NCBI RefSeq assembly: GCF_025562755.1
Contig: NZ_CP103300.1
Coordinates: forward strand, 3,535,001 to 3,599,000
DNA from: Endozoicomonas euniceicola
GTDB lineage: Bacteria; Pseudomonadota; Gammaproteobacteria; Pseudomonadales; Endozoicomonadaceae
Length of the DNA stretch: 64,000 nucleotides
Direction: 5' to 3'
The notes under the pieces: generated by a model
What the model was told of the DNA's origin: nothing
Seen by the model: the letters and a program-made list of their open reading frames with translations, nothing else
The model's database searches: none
Program-made: the position numbers and the translations under genes
In this document: piece by piece, positions 52,001-59,292 of the stretch
Layout: every line of letters begins with the position of its first letter
Numbering within the stretch: the first letter of the stretch is position 1

Positions 52001-52788
52001 ATGACTACATAACCGGTATTGAGCAGACCTTCAATAAACTGTCGGGCAACAGGGTTTGTGATCTCTCCTGTGTATCCATGATAAAGATACTGGCCGCCCT
52101 CTGTTGAAGAATTAGTATCTGAGTTGTCGTTTCGTGGTGCATAAGCATGAACAAATTGACCTGCGTTATGGTTTCCGGGCGTGTCGACTAATACAAAAGG
52201 AGTAAGCTGGCCTGAGTTAACAGTGGCAACTCTGAGGGCTGAGTTGTTATTGGGGTGATGTTGAAGGTCGTTTATAAGTGCATTTTGAATTTGCTGTGCT
52301 GTTACAGGCACTTCGGTAGACGATGTGTAATAAAAACGCCTGTCTATAACAACTTGTGACGGCCTTTGTAATAACTGATCAATCTGTTGACGAAGGCCTT
52401 CGTGCCTGATAAACCCGGTATTGCCCTGAGCCAGTAATGAAATGTTGTACAGCGTGCCCTGAAGGTGATCTGGTGCATGAAAGCTTATGAGTTGTAGCTG
52501 TTCGCCGTCAGACTGATAACTCAGAACAACTCCTTCAGGTAGCGGTGGAGTGGGCAGTGCCCCCATAGCCGCTTCAGATAACTCTTGTTGTCCAGGGTAA
52601 ATGCGGTTCCCATGAATAGCAAAGTAACCTTTATCAAGAAACTGTTGGATGAATTTACGGTGTACATCATCAAGTTCGCCCGTGCTTAAGTCGCCTGTTT
52701 TCCATTCGGCAGTAATGCCGGATACTGGCAACAGGCAAAGCAAGAGAACACTTATAAGCGCTGGTTTACAAATTAATTCCAGTTTCAT
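49012..52788 (-). CDS. Large exported protein with four internal repeats
   Basis: A 1258-residue protein of unknown function. ATG 52788 follows AGGGGACGA and opens a signal peptide (KPALISVLLLCLLPVSGITA), so I prefer it to the start at 52887. The N-terminal 430 residues contain about four degenerate repeats of some 100 residues built on FIQQFLDKGYFAIHGNRIY, QIDQLLQRPSQVVIDRRFYY, FIEGLLNTGYVVIYDRAAYF and VIQNYLNQGYLVIFQGRLYS. Then follow a Ser/Pro/Gln linker, a Lys-rich stretch (KQKEAKLAKRARKKAKKNN), a hydrophobic segment (YYLVPAVITVFSAIGTQLFY), and a 560-residue C-terminal part. It separates pgpA from ribA, which are usually adjacent. An effector role is inference. Confidence 0.75.
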   Translation of the reverse strand: MKLELICKPALISVLLLCLLPVSGITAEWKTGDLSTGELDDVHRKFIQQFLDKGYFAIHGNRIYPGQQELSEAAMGALPTPPLPEGVVLSYQSDGEQLQLISFHAPDHLQGTLYNISLLAQGNTGFIRHEGLRQQIDQLLQRPSQVVIDRRFYYTSSTEVPVTAQQIQNALINDLQHHPNNNSALRVATVNSGQLTPFVLVDTPGNHNAGQFVHAYAPRNDNSDTNSSTEGGQYLYHGYTGEITNPVARQFIEGLLNTGYVVIYDRAAYFSNAVADPQQLLGVINEGSNRPLATPDHVRVLTLNDHSQVAWLNLAMPAVFHSPHNNYGQLTVTADSILNLRNTYVLAAEVIQNYLNQGYLVIFQGRLYSLTDLVFSPEYIYQLYANAVHASGIMNNTENTLWVFIHNGSMITHYVVLDLFAQLPWPRITQLATSTTQRSSSGFDAAYQPSSMQLSPLQTQALLPATHQSSPPLPSNSDYEATEPDHVRLVNDVQAALSRLTASFNEHPVTIPSAVSGQLCQEQDHFKQPRPPTDSSEKKTSEEEGPNNQSNSNEPGSAEKSAKQKEAKLAKRARKKAKKNNSATPTDKAYPANSWPHFKYYLVPAVITVFSAIGTQLFYAITSYLQKDKPVEKKQPTSSDNTQQEKQLNKKNNYEKVDNILAKELEFIKALMVQKEKIKQELSDPVLSELTEKLFDHMPAILKPVIHRKGELFDPGLFKTNVKTYRNKDYKKADKALHFIPLKKINTFEQLTLEEKKEIIELTGALINQSLGKSGLDIFTTFQWHMALCGKPEKLSGLPCHKRVSKLLIDQWHNKPSSEALLVSYTKMSDHENKPYWLTVAAWPVAGINKLESEPLILPVLNDKRDLRLIERSPLSQDTIRNLDLSLKLQVETERELLNPSLTWQKVRPMDLLGSFFSYETLATRLLLSDGRIRYNVLYKGDIVPPHKALIPYVTESKTEIPCYSLGDKAAELCVKISENLIRGNAFFDLLSKFPDFKIPQYQLVTEDNNGNIKLTSSIREISGRVQDLNNKPNKSLFFAFKSLTRLDEVPVSRIETILKTYTTESILQNRQNSLEESLTVFSICGYIPSPGLLEQCYKQNYNGLHETNSAVEQIAFKYLKDGLPVHYSDLEGHHVRYLPLLITSSEGFFFFPIGQLIVNGWPANFIWDNKAGTDKVIHLPFNPSLPADHHQYVVINAPDFYQSFHIGQPHELLHDLVGLKEVPETATYLTMFSGTSRVMMTSYFKGQRIRELGQQDN

Positions 52789-53106
52789 TCGTCCCCTGTA
52801 CACTTGAGGATATATTTTGTTAGTACGACATCTTATCGATAGAGTGATACCGCCTTGAAAAATAGAGAACACTCCGGTAATCGTCAATCTGGTCGGCAGG
52901 CATTATGTAATGAGGGCAATTCTTACCTTCTTCTTGCGAAAAGCCTTACCTTCCGGCATTTGTCACTATTTTCATGTTTGTGGTGAGCTGCGCTTATGCT
53001 AAAAAACCGGCTCATGGCCGTTTGTCAGCTGATCCCCTATGGTTACTCGCCTGTATTGCCAAGGACTGGTACAATCTGCCCGCACGACTGTTTTAAGGAG
53101 TAGTGA

Positions 53107-53700
53107 GTGTCTGTAAGGTTTGTCGCAGAGTCTCGCCTGCCCACCCCTTTTGGTGAATTCATCATGCATGGATTTGAGGAGAGTGGCACTGGCAAGGAGC
53201 ATCTGGCTCTCACCATGGGTGATGTGAGCCAGGACGGTCCCGTTCTTGCGCGGGTTCATTCGGAGTGTCTGACGGGTGATGCCCTGTTCAGTATGCGTTG
53301 TGATTGTGGCCCTCAGCTGGAGGCTGCCATGCGCAAGATTGCTGAGAAAGGTCGTGGCGTTATTCTGTATCTGCGCCAGGAGGGGCGTGGTATCGGCCTG
53401 ATGAACAAGGTTCGGGCTTATCATCTTCAGGATGAAGGGCGTGATACCGTAGAGGCCAACGAAGAGTTAGGCTTTGCGGCGGATATGCGCAAGTACGACA
53501 TGTGCAAAACCATGCTGGATCATCTGGGTGTCAGCCAGTTGATTCTGATGACCAATAATCCCCGCAAAGTGGATGCCCTGACGAAACAGGGTATTGAGGT
53601 GGTGGAGCGCCAGCAGCACCAGACCGGTCAGAACCCTCATAATGAAAAGTATTTAACCACCAAGGTGTGGAAGCTGGGGCATCTGCTGGAAACTGCCTGA
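53107..53700 (+). CDS. ribA: GTP cyclohydrolase II
   Basis: The first committed step of riboflavin synthesis: GTP to the diaminopyrimidine, formate and pyrophosphate. The 197-residue enzyme has the zinc cysteines in SECLTGDALFSMRCDCGPQ, the catalytic region YLRQEGRGIGLMNKVRAY, and TNNPRKVDAL near the C-terminus. The start is GTG 53107 with AAGGAG 5 bases upstream. It complements the inactive cyclohydrolase domain of RibBA. It belongs to the rib cluster but is separated by the 49012-52788 gene, so it needs its own promoter in 52789-53106; a TACAAT at 53070-53075 is a possible -10 without a good -35. Confidence 0.97.
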   Translation: MSVRFVAESRLPTPFGEFIMHGFEESGTGKEHLALTMGDVSQDGPVLARVHSECLTGDALFSMRCDCGPQLEAAMRKIAEKGRGVILYLRQEGRGIGLMNKVRAYHLQDEGRDTVEANEELGFAADMRKYDMCKTMLDHLGVSQLILMTNNPRKVDALTKQGIEVVERQQHQTGQNPHNEKYLTTKVWKLGHLLETA

Positions 53701-53789
53701 GTTCTCTATAGCGATGCCATGGCAGCGGCTTGTATTGATGGCACTCTGGAGTTTGGGTTGTGCTGACCTGCTTCCGGGGTGCCCTTGGC

Positions 53790-54458
53790 TTAGGGTTCGC
53801 AATGCGCTTGTGTTTTTCCTATGTATAACGAGGGTGGCACTACAGTATTTGTTGTCAATGGCTCCAGTTCGCAGACAATCCGGTTATATTTATTAGCATG
53901 TTCTTTCATGGATTTATCATTACTCTTCTCATATCGGTCACGATAATATTCTGCCAGCGTGTAGGCATTCCAGCCTTGAGCTCCTGTGAAATTAGGATTG
54001 GCACCCTGTTTTAAAAGAAAACTTACCACGTCAGGCAGTCCCTTGTAGGAAGCGTACATAAGAGCGGTCCAGGCTGAAGAGGGTTCTTTTGTTTCTTGTG
54101 GTGGCGTGCATTTGGGACTGCCTGCAAATGGTAGGTATTCCATCCACTCGCAAACGCCATGAATTAACGATGCTAGATTACCCAGGCTTTGAAGAACGCT
54201 GGAATAGGTTCTGGGAACCGCAATGTTTTCTTCCTGGTAATTAATGTCAGCCCCTTGGGAAAGCAACTGCTTAATGTGCTCAATTATGGTCTCTTCCGTT
54301 GGGACATGATAACCGGCTTTTTCGGAAAAACTGATTTTTTCCTTAATACGAGTGATCAATTGTTCGTTTATCTGATCATCAGCCAGCGTTGTAGAGCACC
54401 ACAGGGGAATCGTTACGGCTAAAACGGGCATCATTTTTTTGAATATTCTATAAAACAT
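53790..54458 (-). CDS. Exported ankyrin-repeat protein
   Basis: A 222-residue protein. Signal peptide MPVLAVTIPLWCSTTLA. Two ankyrin-type repeats are visible: IKQLLSQGADINYQEEN (about 65-80) and SAWTALMYASYKGLPDVVSFLLKQGANPNF (about 128-158), the second a good match to the consensus TALMxAxxxGxxxxVxxLLxxGAxxN. Ankyrin proteins mediate protein-protein contacts and are frequent among secreted effectors of host-associated bacteria. The short length and periplasmic signal leave its role open. It is convergent with ribA and precedes the end of the gal operon on the same strand. Confidence 0.85.
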   Translation of the reverse strand: MFYRIFKKMMPVLAVTIPLWCSTTLADDQINEQLITRIKEKISFSEKAGYHVPTEETIIEHIKQLLSQGADINYQEENIAVPRTYSSVLQSLGNLASLIHGVCEWMEYLPFAGSPKCTPPQETKEPSSAWTALMYASYKGLPDVVSFLLKQGANPNFTGAQGWNAYTLAEYYRDRYEKSNDKSMKEHANKYNRIVCELEPLTTNTVVPPSLYIGKTQAHCEP

Positions 54459-54534
54459 TTTTCTTCCCTTATTTCTTAGAGTTAGTCTTTGGACTGTGTA
54501 TTAAGGGAAGAGTTCCTGATATTCATCATAATTA

Positions 54535-54558
54535 AAGGCACTGGGTATACAGTGCCTT
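54535..54558 (-). terminator. Terminator of the gal operon
   Basis: AAGGCACTG (54535-54543), 6-base loop, CAGTGCCTT (54550-54558): a perfect 9-bp stem. Read on the minus strand it lies 7 bases after the galM stop and is followed by TTTAATTATG. This fits a factor-independent terminator with a short T tract. Confidence 0.7.
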
Positions 54559-54565
54559 GTCTTGC

Positions 54566-55627
54566 TTAATTATTTACTAGACCAAAAGTAAATACGGTTG
54601 TGTGATCGTATACCTCGCCGGGCTTCAGTTCGGTTGAAGGAAAGTCGGCCTGGTTGGGGGAATCCGGTAAATGCTGAGTTTCCAGACAGAAGCCATCCTG
54701 TCTGTTATAACGACGTCCTGCTTTTCCGGGCAGATCCTCCAGAAAGTTGCCTGTATAAAACTGCACGCCAGGCTGAGTCGTTTTTACGGTCATTCTTCGG
54801 CCTGTTTCCGGCTCGGTGACTGCAGCGCATTCTTTTAGCAGAGAATCCCCCTCATTGATTACCCAGCTATGATCGTATCCACGAGCTTGTAGCAACTGCT
54901 GGTCATCGGCATTGATGTCTTGCCCGATTCGCTTTGGCTCTGTGAAATCCATGGGTGTCCCTGCCACAGACTGCCTGTTGCCGAAAGGTATGGCCGACGC
55001 ATTGGTTGGCACGAAGGTATCCGCCAATAACTGCACCTCATGTTCAAGACAGTTGCCTGAACCTTTGAGGTTAAAGTAAGCGTGATTTGTCAGGTTAACG
55101 ACAGTTGTCTTGTCGGTAACAGCGTGATAGTTGACCGTCAGCTCATTCTGGCTGTTCAGGCAGTAGCTTACCTGTATATCAAGGTTGCCCGGATAGCCTT
55201 CCTCACCGTCGGGCGATTGATAGCGCAGAGTCAGTCGGGCTTCGGAGTCGCTCTGTTCGGTATTGGCTGACCAGATACGCCGATTGTACCCCTGGTTGCC
55301 ACCGTGCAAATGGTTGGGCCCATTATTACAGGCCAGCTGATAATGCTTGCCGTCGATGACTAACTGGCCTTCCCTGATGCGGTTAGCGTAACGACCGCAC
55401 AGGGCACCCAGGTAAGCCGACTGGTTTTCGTAGTCAGCCACGTTATCGCAGCCCAGCACAATATCAGCAAAATGGCCGTTTTTGTCCGCTGTTCTCAGGC
55501 TCTGGATAATGCCGCCCAGGTTCAGGATGGATACTTCAGTACCCTGAGCGTTTGTCAGGGTGTAACGGGTGACGGTCTCTCCCTGTGAGGTTTGACCGAA
55601 GGGTTCTTGCTTGATTGTCATTGTCAT
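54566..55627 (-). CDS. galM: Aldose 1-epimerase (galactose mutarotase)
   Basis: Interconverts beta- and alpha-D-galactose so GalK can use it. The 353-residue protein has NGPNHLHGGNQGYNRRIW with the catalytic His, VNLTNHAYFNLKGSG with the second catalytic His, and GVQFYTGNFLE; the base Glu lies in the C-terminal FCLETQHLPDSPN. The start is ATG 55627 (MTMTIKQEPF) or 55621; the TTG further up is not needed. Last gene of galE-galT-galK-galM, separated from galK by a heptamer array. Confidence 0.95.
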   Translation of the reverse strand: MTMTIKQEPFGQTSQGETVTRYTLTNAQGTEVSILNLGGIIQSLRTADKNGHFADIVLGCDNVADYENQSAYLGALCGRYANRIREGQLVIDGKHYQLACNNGPNHLHGGNQGYNRRIWSANTEQSDSEARLTLRYQSPDGEEGYPGNLDIQVSYCLNSQNELTVNYHAVTDKTTVVNLTNHAYFNLKGSGNCLEHEVQLLADTFVPTNASAIPFGNRQSVAGTPMDFTEPKRIGQDINADDQQLLQARGYDHSWVINEGDSLLKECAAVTEPETGRRMTVKTTQPGVQFYTGNFLEDLPGKAGRRYNRQDGFCLETQHLPDSPNQADFPSTELKPGEVYDHTTVFTFGLVNN

Positions 55628-55729
55628 AGCCAGCAAAAAAGTAAACAGAAAAAAACGCCGGTCAGAACCGGCGTTAATTGTGGAAAGTTATCAGTTGACC
55701 TTAGGGGCGCAGCATTCAATAACTTACCG

Positions 55730-55814
55730 GGCTGTTGGCTTTTGGCTATTAGCTGCTCATACAGCCAACCGCCAAAAGCCAAAAGCCAACAGCCAACAGC
55801 CAACAGCCAACAGC
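55730..55814. repeat. Inverted heptamer array between galK and galM
   Basis: GGCTGTT, GGCTTTT, GGCTATT, an imperfect AGCTGCT, a 5-base spacer CATAC, then AGCCAAC, CGCCAAA, AGCCAAA and four AGCCAAC units plus AGC. This is the same 7-base motif as at 44543-44619. The two halves are inverse and can pair in the gal mRNA between galK (stop 55840) and galM (start 55627). Confidence 0.88.
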
Positions 55815-55839
55815 GGTATATTATGTTCTGCTGCTTCCC

Positions 55840-57006
55840 TTACAGTGCCGAGGCACCCTGACTGGCTTTGCACACATAGATATCAGCCGCCAGTCCGGTT
55901 CTGGTTTCATACTGGCTGGCAATGGCCTCTTTGATCGCTTCCACCTTGTTCTCAGGAGTAAGCGCAACGACACAGCCACCAAAACCACCGCCCGTCATAC
56001 GAACGCCGCCTTCTGCACCAATAACGTCCTTGACGATATCAACAATGGTGTCAATTTCCGGTACGGTAATTTCAAAGTCATCACGTATGGAGATGTGAGA
56101 CGCCGCCATTAACTCACCCATACGCTTCAGGTTGCCCTGGGGCATCACTTCAGCGGCTTCCAGAGTTCGTACGTCTTCTGTTACCACATGGCGAGCCCGG
56201 CGATAAGCCACTTCATCAAGCTCATCTTTACGGGCTTCCAGCATCTCAACGGTGATATCCCTTAATGCCTTCACCTCAAAGTGTTTAGCCACTGCCTCAC
56301 ATTGCTGACGACGAGTGTTGTATTCTGAATCAACCAGCCCACGCTTTTTGTTGGAATTGATAATCACTACCGTAGCGCCTTGTGGAATGGCAATGGAGCG
56401 GGTATCCAGACTGCGGCAGTCCAGCAGCATGGCATGGCCTTCCTCGCCACGGGCTGACACCATCTGATCCATAATGCCGCAGTTAACGCCAACGTATTTG
56501 TTTTCTGCTTCCTGACCGATTAAAGCCAGGTCTTTCAGGCTGATATCATGATCAGACATGCGGGTCAGTGCCAGGCCGGTGCAGACCTCCAGGCAGGCTG
56601 AAGAGGACAGTCCTGCCCCCTGTGGTACGTTGCCGATGATGGCCATATTGGCACCTTTCAGTGCCAGTCCGCGTTCCAGCAGAGCGGTTGCCACACCTCT
56701 TACATAGTTGCTCCAGGTTGCGTTTTCGCTGGGCTCAATAGGCAGAGCCAGTTCAAACTCAGTGACTTGTCCATCAAATGCCGCCGCTGTTACCACCAGC
56801 TTATGATCATCTCTTGGGGTCGCTGCAATGATCGCCTGGTAGTCGATGGCGCAGGGCAATACAAAACCGTCGTTGTAGTCGGTATGTTCGCCAATCAGGT
56901 TAACCCGGCCGGGTGCCTGAAAGAATAACCCAGGTTGTTCTCCAAAGGTTTTTTCAAACAGGGCAATCAGTTGTTGTTTCATTTCCATGGCTTTTGTTTC
57001 TTTCAA
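55840..57006 (-). CDS. galK: Galactokinase
   Basis: Phosphorylates alpha-D-galactose at C1 with ATP. The 388-residue GHMP kinase has APGRVNLIGEHTDYNDGFVLPCAIDYQ (galactose signature), the ATP loop GNVPQGAGLSSSACLEV, NCGIMDQMVSA with the catalytic Asp, and MTGGGFGGCVVAL. The frame starts at ATG 57006 (MKETKAMEMKQQL); ATG 56988 or 56982 fits the family N-terminus better and either may be used. 9 bases behind galT, so translationally close. Confidence 0.97.
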   Translation of the reverse strand: MKETKAMEMKQQLIALFEKTFGEQPGLFFQAPGRVNLIGEHTDYNDGFVLPCAIDYQAIIAATPRDDHKLVVTAAAFDGQVTEFELALPIEPSENATWSNYVRGVATALLERGLALKGANMAIIGNVPQGAGLSSSACLEVCTGLALTRMSDHDISLKDLALIGQEAENKYVGVNCGIMDQMVSARGEEGHAMLLDCRSLDTRSIAIPQGATVVIINSNKKRGLVDSEYNTRRQQCEAVAKHFEVKALRDITVEMLEARKDELDEVAYRRARHVVTEDVRTLEAAEVMPQGNLKRMGELMAASHISIRDDFEITVPEIDTIVDIVKDVIGAEGGVRMTGGGFGGCVVALTPENKVEAIKEAIASQYETRTGLAADIYVCKASQGASAL

Positions 57007-57015
57007 GTATTTCGA

Positions 57016-58059
57016 TCAGGCGTTCAGATAGTGTGTTTCAGATAAATTGCGCAGTCGTTCAGCGGCCTGTTCTGCCGTCAGGTCGCGTTGGGTTTCTGCC
57101 AGCATTTCAAAGCCCACCATAAACTTGCGCACAGTGGCTGAGCGCAGCAGTGGCGGATAGAAATGCGCGTGCAGTTGCCAGTGCTCCCGGTTATCGTCGT
57201 CTGTAGGCGCGCCATGCCAACCCATGGAGTATGGGAAGGAAGTCTGGAACAGGTTGTCGTATTTTGTCGTCAGGCGCTTGAGAATATCTGCCAGTGTCGT
57301 ACGTTCACTGTCTTTCAAATCCGGCATTCTCAGAATATGACGCTTAGGCAGTAACAGGGTTTCAAAAGGCCAGGCTGCCCAGTATGGGACAACGGCAATC
57401 CAGTCATCATTTTCCACCACTGTCCGTTCACCGGACTCTGATTCCTGACGGGCGTATTCAACCAGCATATTGTTGCGCTTGTCGGTCAGCCATTGCCTCT
57501 GGTTGTCGTCTTCCTTGCGGGCTTCATTGGGCAGAAAACTGCTGGTCCATACCTGTCCATGGGGGTGTGGATTGGAGCAGCCCATTACCGCTCCCTTGTT
57601 CTCGAACAGTTGCACCCATGGGTATTGGCTGCCCAGCTCTGTCACCTGTTCAGACCAGACATCCACCACCTGACGAATGTCTTCGACACTTAACTGCGGC
57701 AGGGTTTTGCTATGATCCGGAGAAAAACAGATCACTCTTGCCTCACCCCGGGCTCCGGATGATCTGAACAGATCAGAGTCACCGGCAGCGTCTGGCGTAT
57801 CGGTCAGCAGGGCCGGAAAATCATTGGCAAACACATAAGGCCGGGTGTAGTCCGGGTTGCTGTCACCGGTAATTCGCTCATTGCCCGGACAGAGGTAGCA
57901 GCTCGGGTCGTGGGTTGGACGATTGTCAGTGGCGGTCTTTTCTACCTGCCCCTGCCATGGTCGTTTAGCACGATGAGGGGAAACCAGAATCCAGTCACCG
58001 GTCAAAGGGTTGTAACGGCGATGTGGATGATCCACCGGATTAAATTCCATAGAACTCAC
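57016..58059 (-). CDS. galT: Galactose-1-phosphate uridylyltransferase
   Basis: Exchanges UMP between UDP-glucose and galactose 1-phosphate. The 347-residue protein is E. coli-like: FNPVDHPHRRYNPLTGDWIL, SPHRAKRPWQGQ, zinc site CYLCPGNERITG, catalytic GCSNPHPHGQVW (His-Pro-His with the uridylylated His), and WHGAPTDDDNREHWQLHAHFYPPLL. ATG 58059 or 58050 (MEFNPVDH) is the start. Second gene of the gal operon, 46 bases after galE; that spacer contains tandem repeats of the galE end. Confidence 0.97.
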   Translation of the reverse strand: MSSMEFNPVDHPHRRYNPLTGDWILVSPHRAKRPWQGQVEKTATDNRPTHDPSCYLCPGNERITGDSNPDYTRPYVFANDFPALLTDTPDAAGDSDLFRSSGARGEARVICFSPDHSKTLPQLSVEDIRQVVDVWSEQVTELGSQYPWVQLFENKGAVMGCSNPHPHGQVWTSSFLPNEARKEDDNQRQWLTDKRNNMLVEYARQESESGERTVVENDDWIAVVPYWAAWPFETLLLPKRHILRMPDLKDSERTTLADILKRLTTKYDNLFQTSFPYSMGWHGAPTDDDNREHWQLHAHFYPPLLRSATVRKFMVGFEMLAETQRDLTAEQAAERLRNLSETHYLNA

Positions 58060-58076
58060 TCTTTACTTCATTTATT

Positions 58077-58127
58077 CGCTGTAGCCTTCTATGCGCTGTA
58101 GCTTTCTATGCGCTGTAGCCTTCCGGG
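58077..58127. repeat. 17-bp tandem repeat at the galE 3' end
   Basis: Three consecutive copies of CGCTGTAGCCTTCTATG (the second with one change, the third diverging at its end). The third copy contains the galE stop (58106-58108) and codons for EGYSA, so the galE tail has been tandemly duplicated into the galE-galT spacer. Confidence 0.85.
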
Positions 58128-59122
58128 TTTGCGGTTTGCCATTTCCAGGTATCGGCGGTCATTTCGGCAATGGTCCGGGAGGCCTTCCAGCCCAGTTTCT
58201 CGTTGGCATAGGATGGGTCTGCGTAACATTTCGCTATATCGCCAGGTCGGCGTGCAACGATTTCGTAAGGGATGCTGTGACCACAGGCCACTTCAAAAGC
58301 ACTGAGCATTTCCAGAACGCTGCTGCCGTTTCCGGTTCCCAGGTTGTAGGTATGAACGCCGGTATCGTGCCAGTGGGTTTTGAGTGCGGCCATGTGTCCT
58401 TCGGCCAGGTCTACGACGTGGATATAGTCACGGATGCCAGTGCCGTCTTCGGTAGGATAGTCACCGCCGAATACACACAGTTTTTCCCGCTTACCAACGG
58501 CGACCTGGGCAATAAAGGGCATCAGGTTGTTGGGAATGCCGTTAGGGTCTTCACCAATGATGCCGCTGTCATGAGCGCCGACCGGGTTAAAGTAGCGCAG
58601 CAGGCTGAAGTTCCAGCGCTCATCCGAAGCAGACAAATCCTTCAGCATCTCCTCTATAACCAGCTTGGTGCGGCCGTAAGGGTTTGTGGGTGTGCCGGTA
58701 GGAAAGTCTTCGCGGACAGGAACGGTTTCAGGATCTCCATACACGGTGGCTGATGAGCTGAACACAAGATGACGTACATCGAATTCATCCATGACTTCCA
58801 AAAGGCAGCGCGTACCATTGACGTTGTTGTCATAATATTGCAGTGGAATTTTTGTGGATTCACCTACTGCCTTCAAGCCTGCAAAGTGAATGACGGCCTC
58901 AATAGAAAAGTCTGCGAAAACCTTTCTCAGTCCTGCAATATCCCGAACATCAACATTTCTGAAAACAATTTCCCGACCAGCAAGATGCGACACGCGCTTC
59001 AGAGATTCTTCATTGGCGTTGCATAAATTATCAACGACAACAATATCATAACCAGCCTTTAGCAGCTCAAGGCATGTATGGCTACCAATATAACCGGCTC
59101 CACCTGTGACCAGAATACTCAT
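58106..59122 (-). CDS. galE: UDP-glucose 4-epimerase
   Basis: Interconverts UDP-galactose and UDP-glucose with bound NAD. The 338-residue short-chain dehydrogenase fold has the N-terminal ILVTGGAGYIGSHTCLEL Rossmann motif, SSSATVYGDPE with the catalytic Ser, Y-G-R-T-K as the YxxxK motif, and NLGTGNGSSVLEML. First gene of the gal operon. A candidate promoter and operator lie upstream (59190-59217). The enzyme also supplies UDP-sugars for surface polysaccharide. Confidence 0.97.
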   Translation of the reverse strand: MSILVTGGAGYIGSHTCLELLKAGYDIVVVDNLCNANEESLKRVSHLAGREIVFRNVDVRDIAGLRKVFADFSIEAVIHFAGLKAVGESTKIPLQYYDNNVNGTRCLLEVMDEFDVRHLVFSSSATVYGDPETVPVREDFPTGTPTNPYGRTKLVIEEMLKDLSASDERWNFSLLRYFNPVGAHDSGIIGEDPNGIPNNLMPFIAQVAVGKREKLCVFGGDYPTEDGTGIRDYIHVVDLAEGHMAALKTHWHDTGVHTYNLGTGNGSSVLEMLSAFEVACGHSIPYEIVARRPGDIAKCYADPSYANEKLGWKASRTIAEMTADTWKWQTANPEGYSA

Positions 59123-59189
59123 CTCAGCATTGTCCGTACTTGTTTAATATTGTGAATATCGTAGCGGAGGAGGGGGTTCGGACATTTGA

Positions 59190-59217
59190 CCTATATCAAT
59201 ATTGAAAATGTTTTCAA
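59190..59217 (-). promoter_or_regulatory. Candidate gal promoter with LacI/GalR-type operator
   Basis: On the minus strand, TTGAAA (59212-59217) and TATAGG (59190-59195) are 16 bases apart, 68-90 bases before the galE start. TGAAAATGTTTTCA (59203-59216) overlaps the -35 and has the half-site pattern of GalR/LacI-family operators (TGnAAA-N2-TTTnCA). Repression by a GalR-like protein is inferred; no such regulator gene is in the window. Confidence 0.5.
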
Positions 59218-59228
59218 AATTTTCAAAG

Positions 59229-59250
59229 GCTCAGTCTTTGGCTACTGAGC
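59229..59250. repeat. Small inverted repeat between galE and the IS607 element
   Basis: GCTCAG (59229-59234) and CTGAGC (59245-59250) with a 10-base loop. It may belong to the end of the IS607-type element or be a weak terminator; it has no T tract. Confidence 0.35.
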
Positions 59251-59265
59251 TCTTGATTAAAACCG

Positions 59266-59286
59266 CAACGAACGCAACATTCGTTG
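59266..59286 (-). ncRNA. Candidate omega-RNA stem-loop at the tnpB 3' end
   Basis: A perfect 7-bp stem with a 7-base loop begins 7 bases beyond the tnpB stop. In characterised TnpB systems the guide RNA comes from the 3' end of tnpB and the element's right end. Whether this is one is inference; the guide would then extend into the galE upstream region. Confidence 0.3.
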
Positions 59287-59292
59287 TTATGA

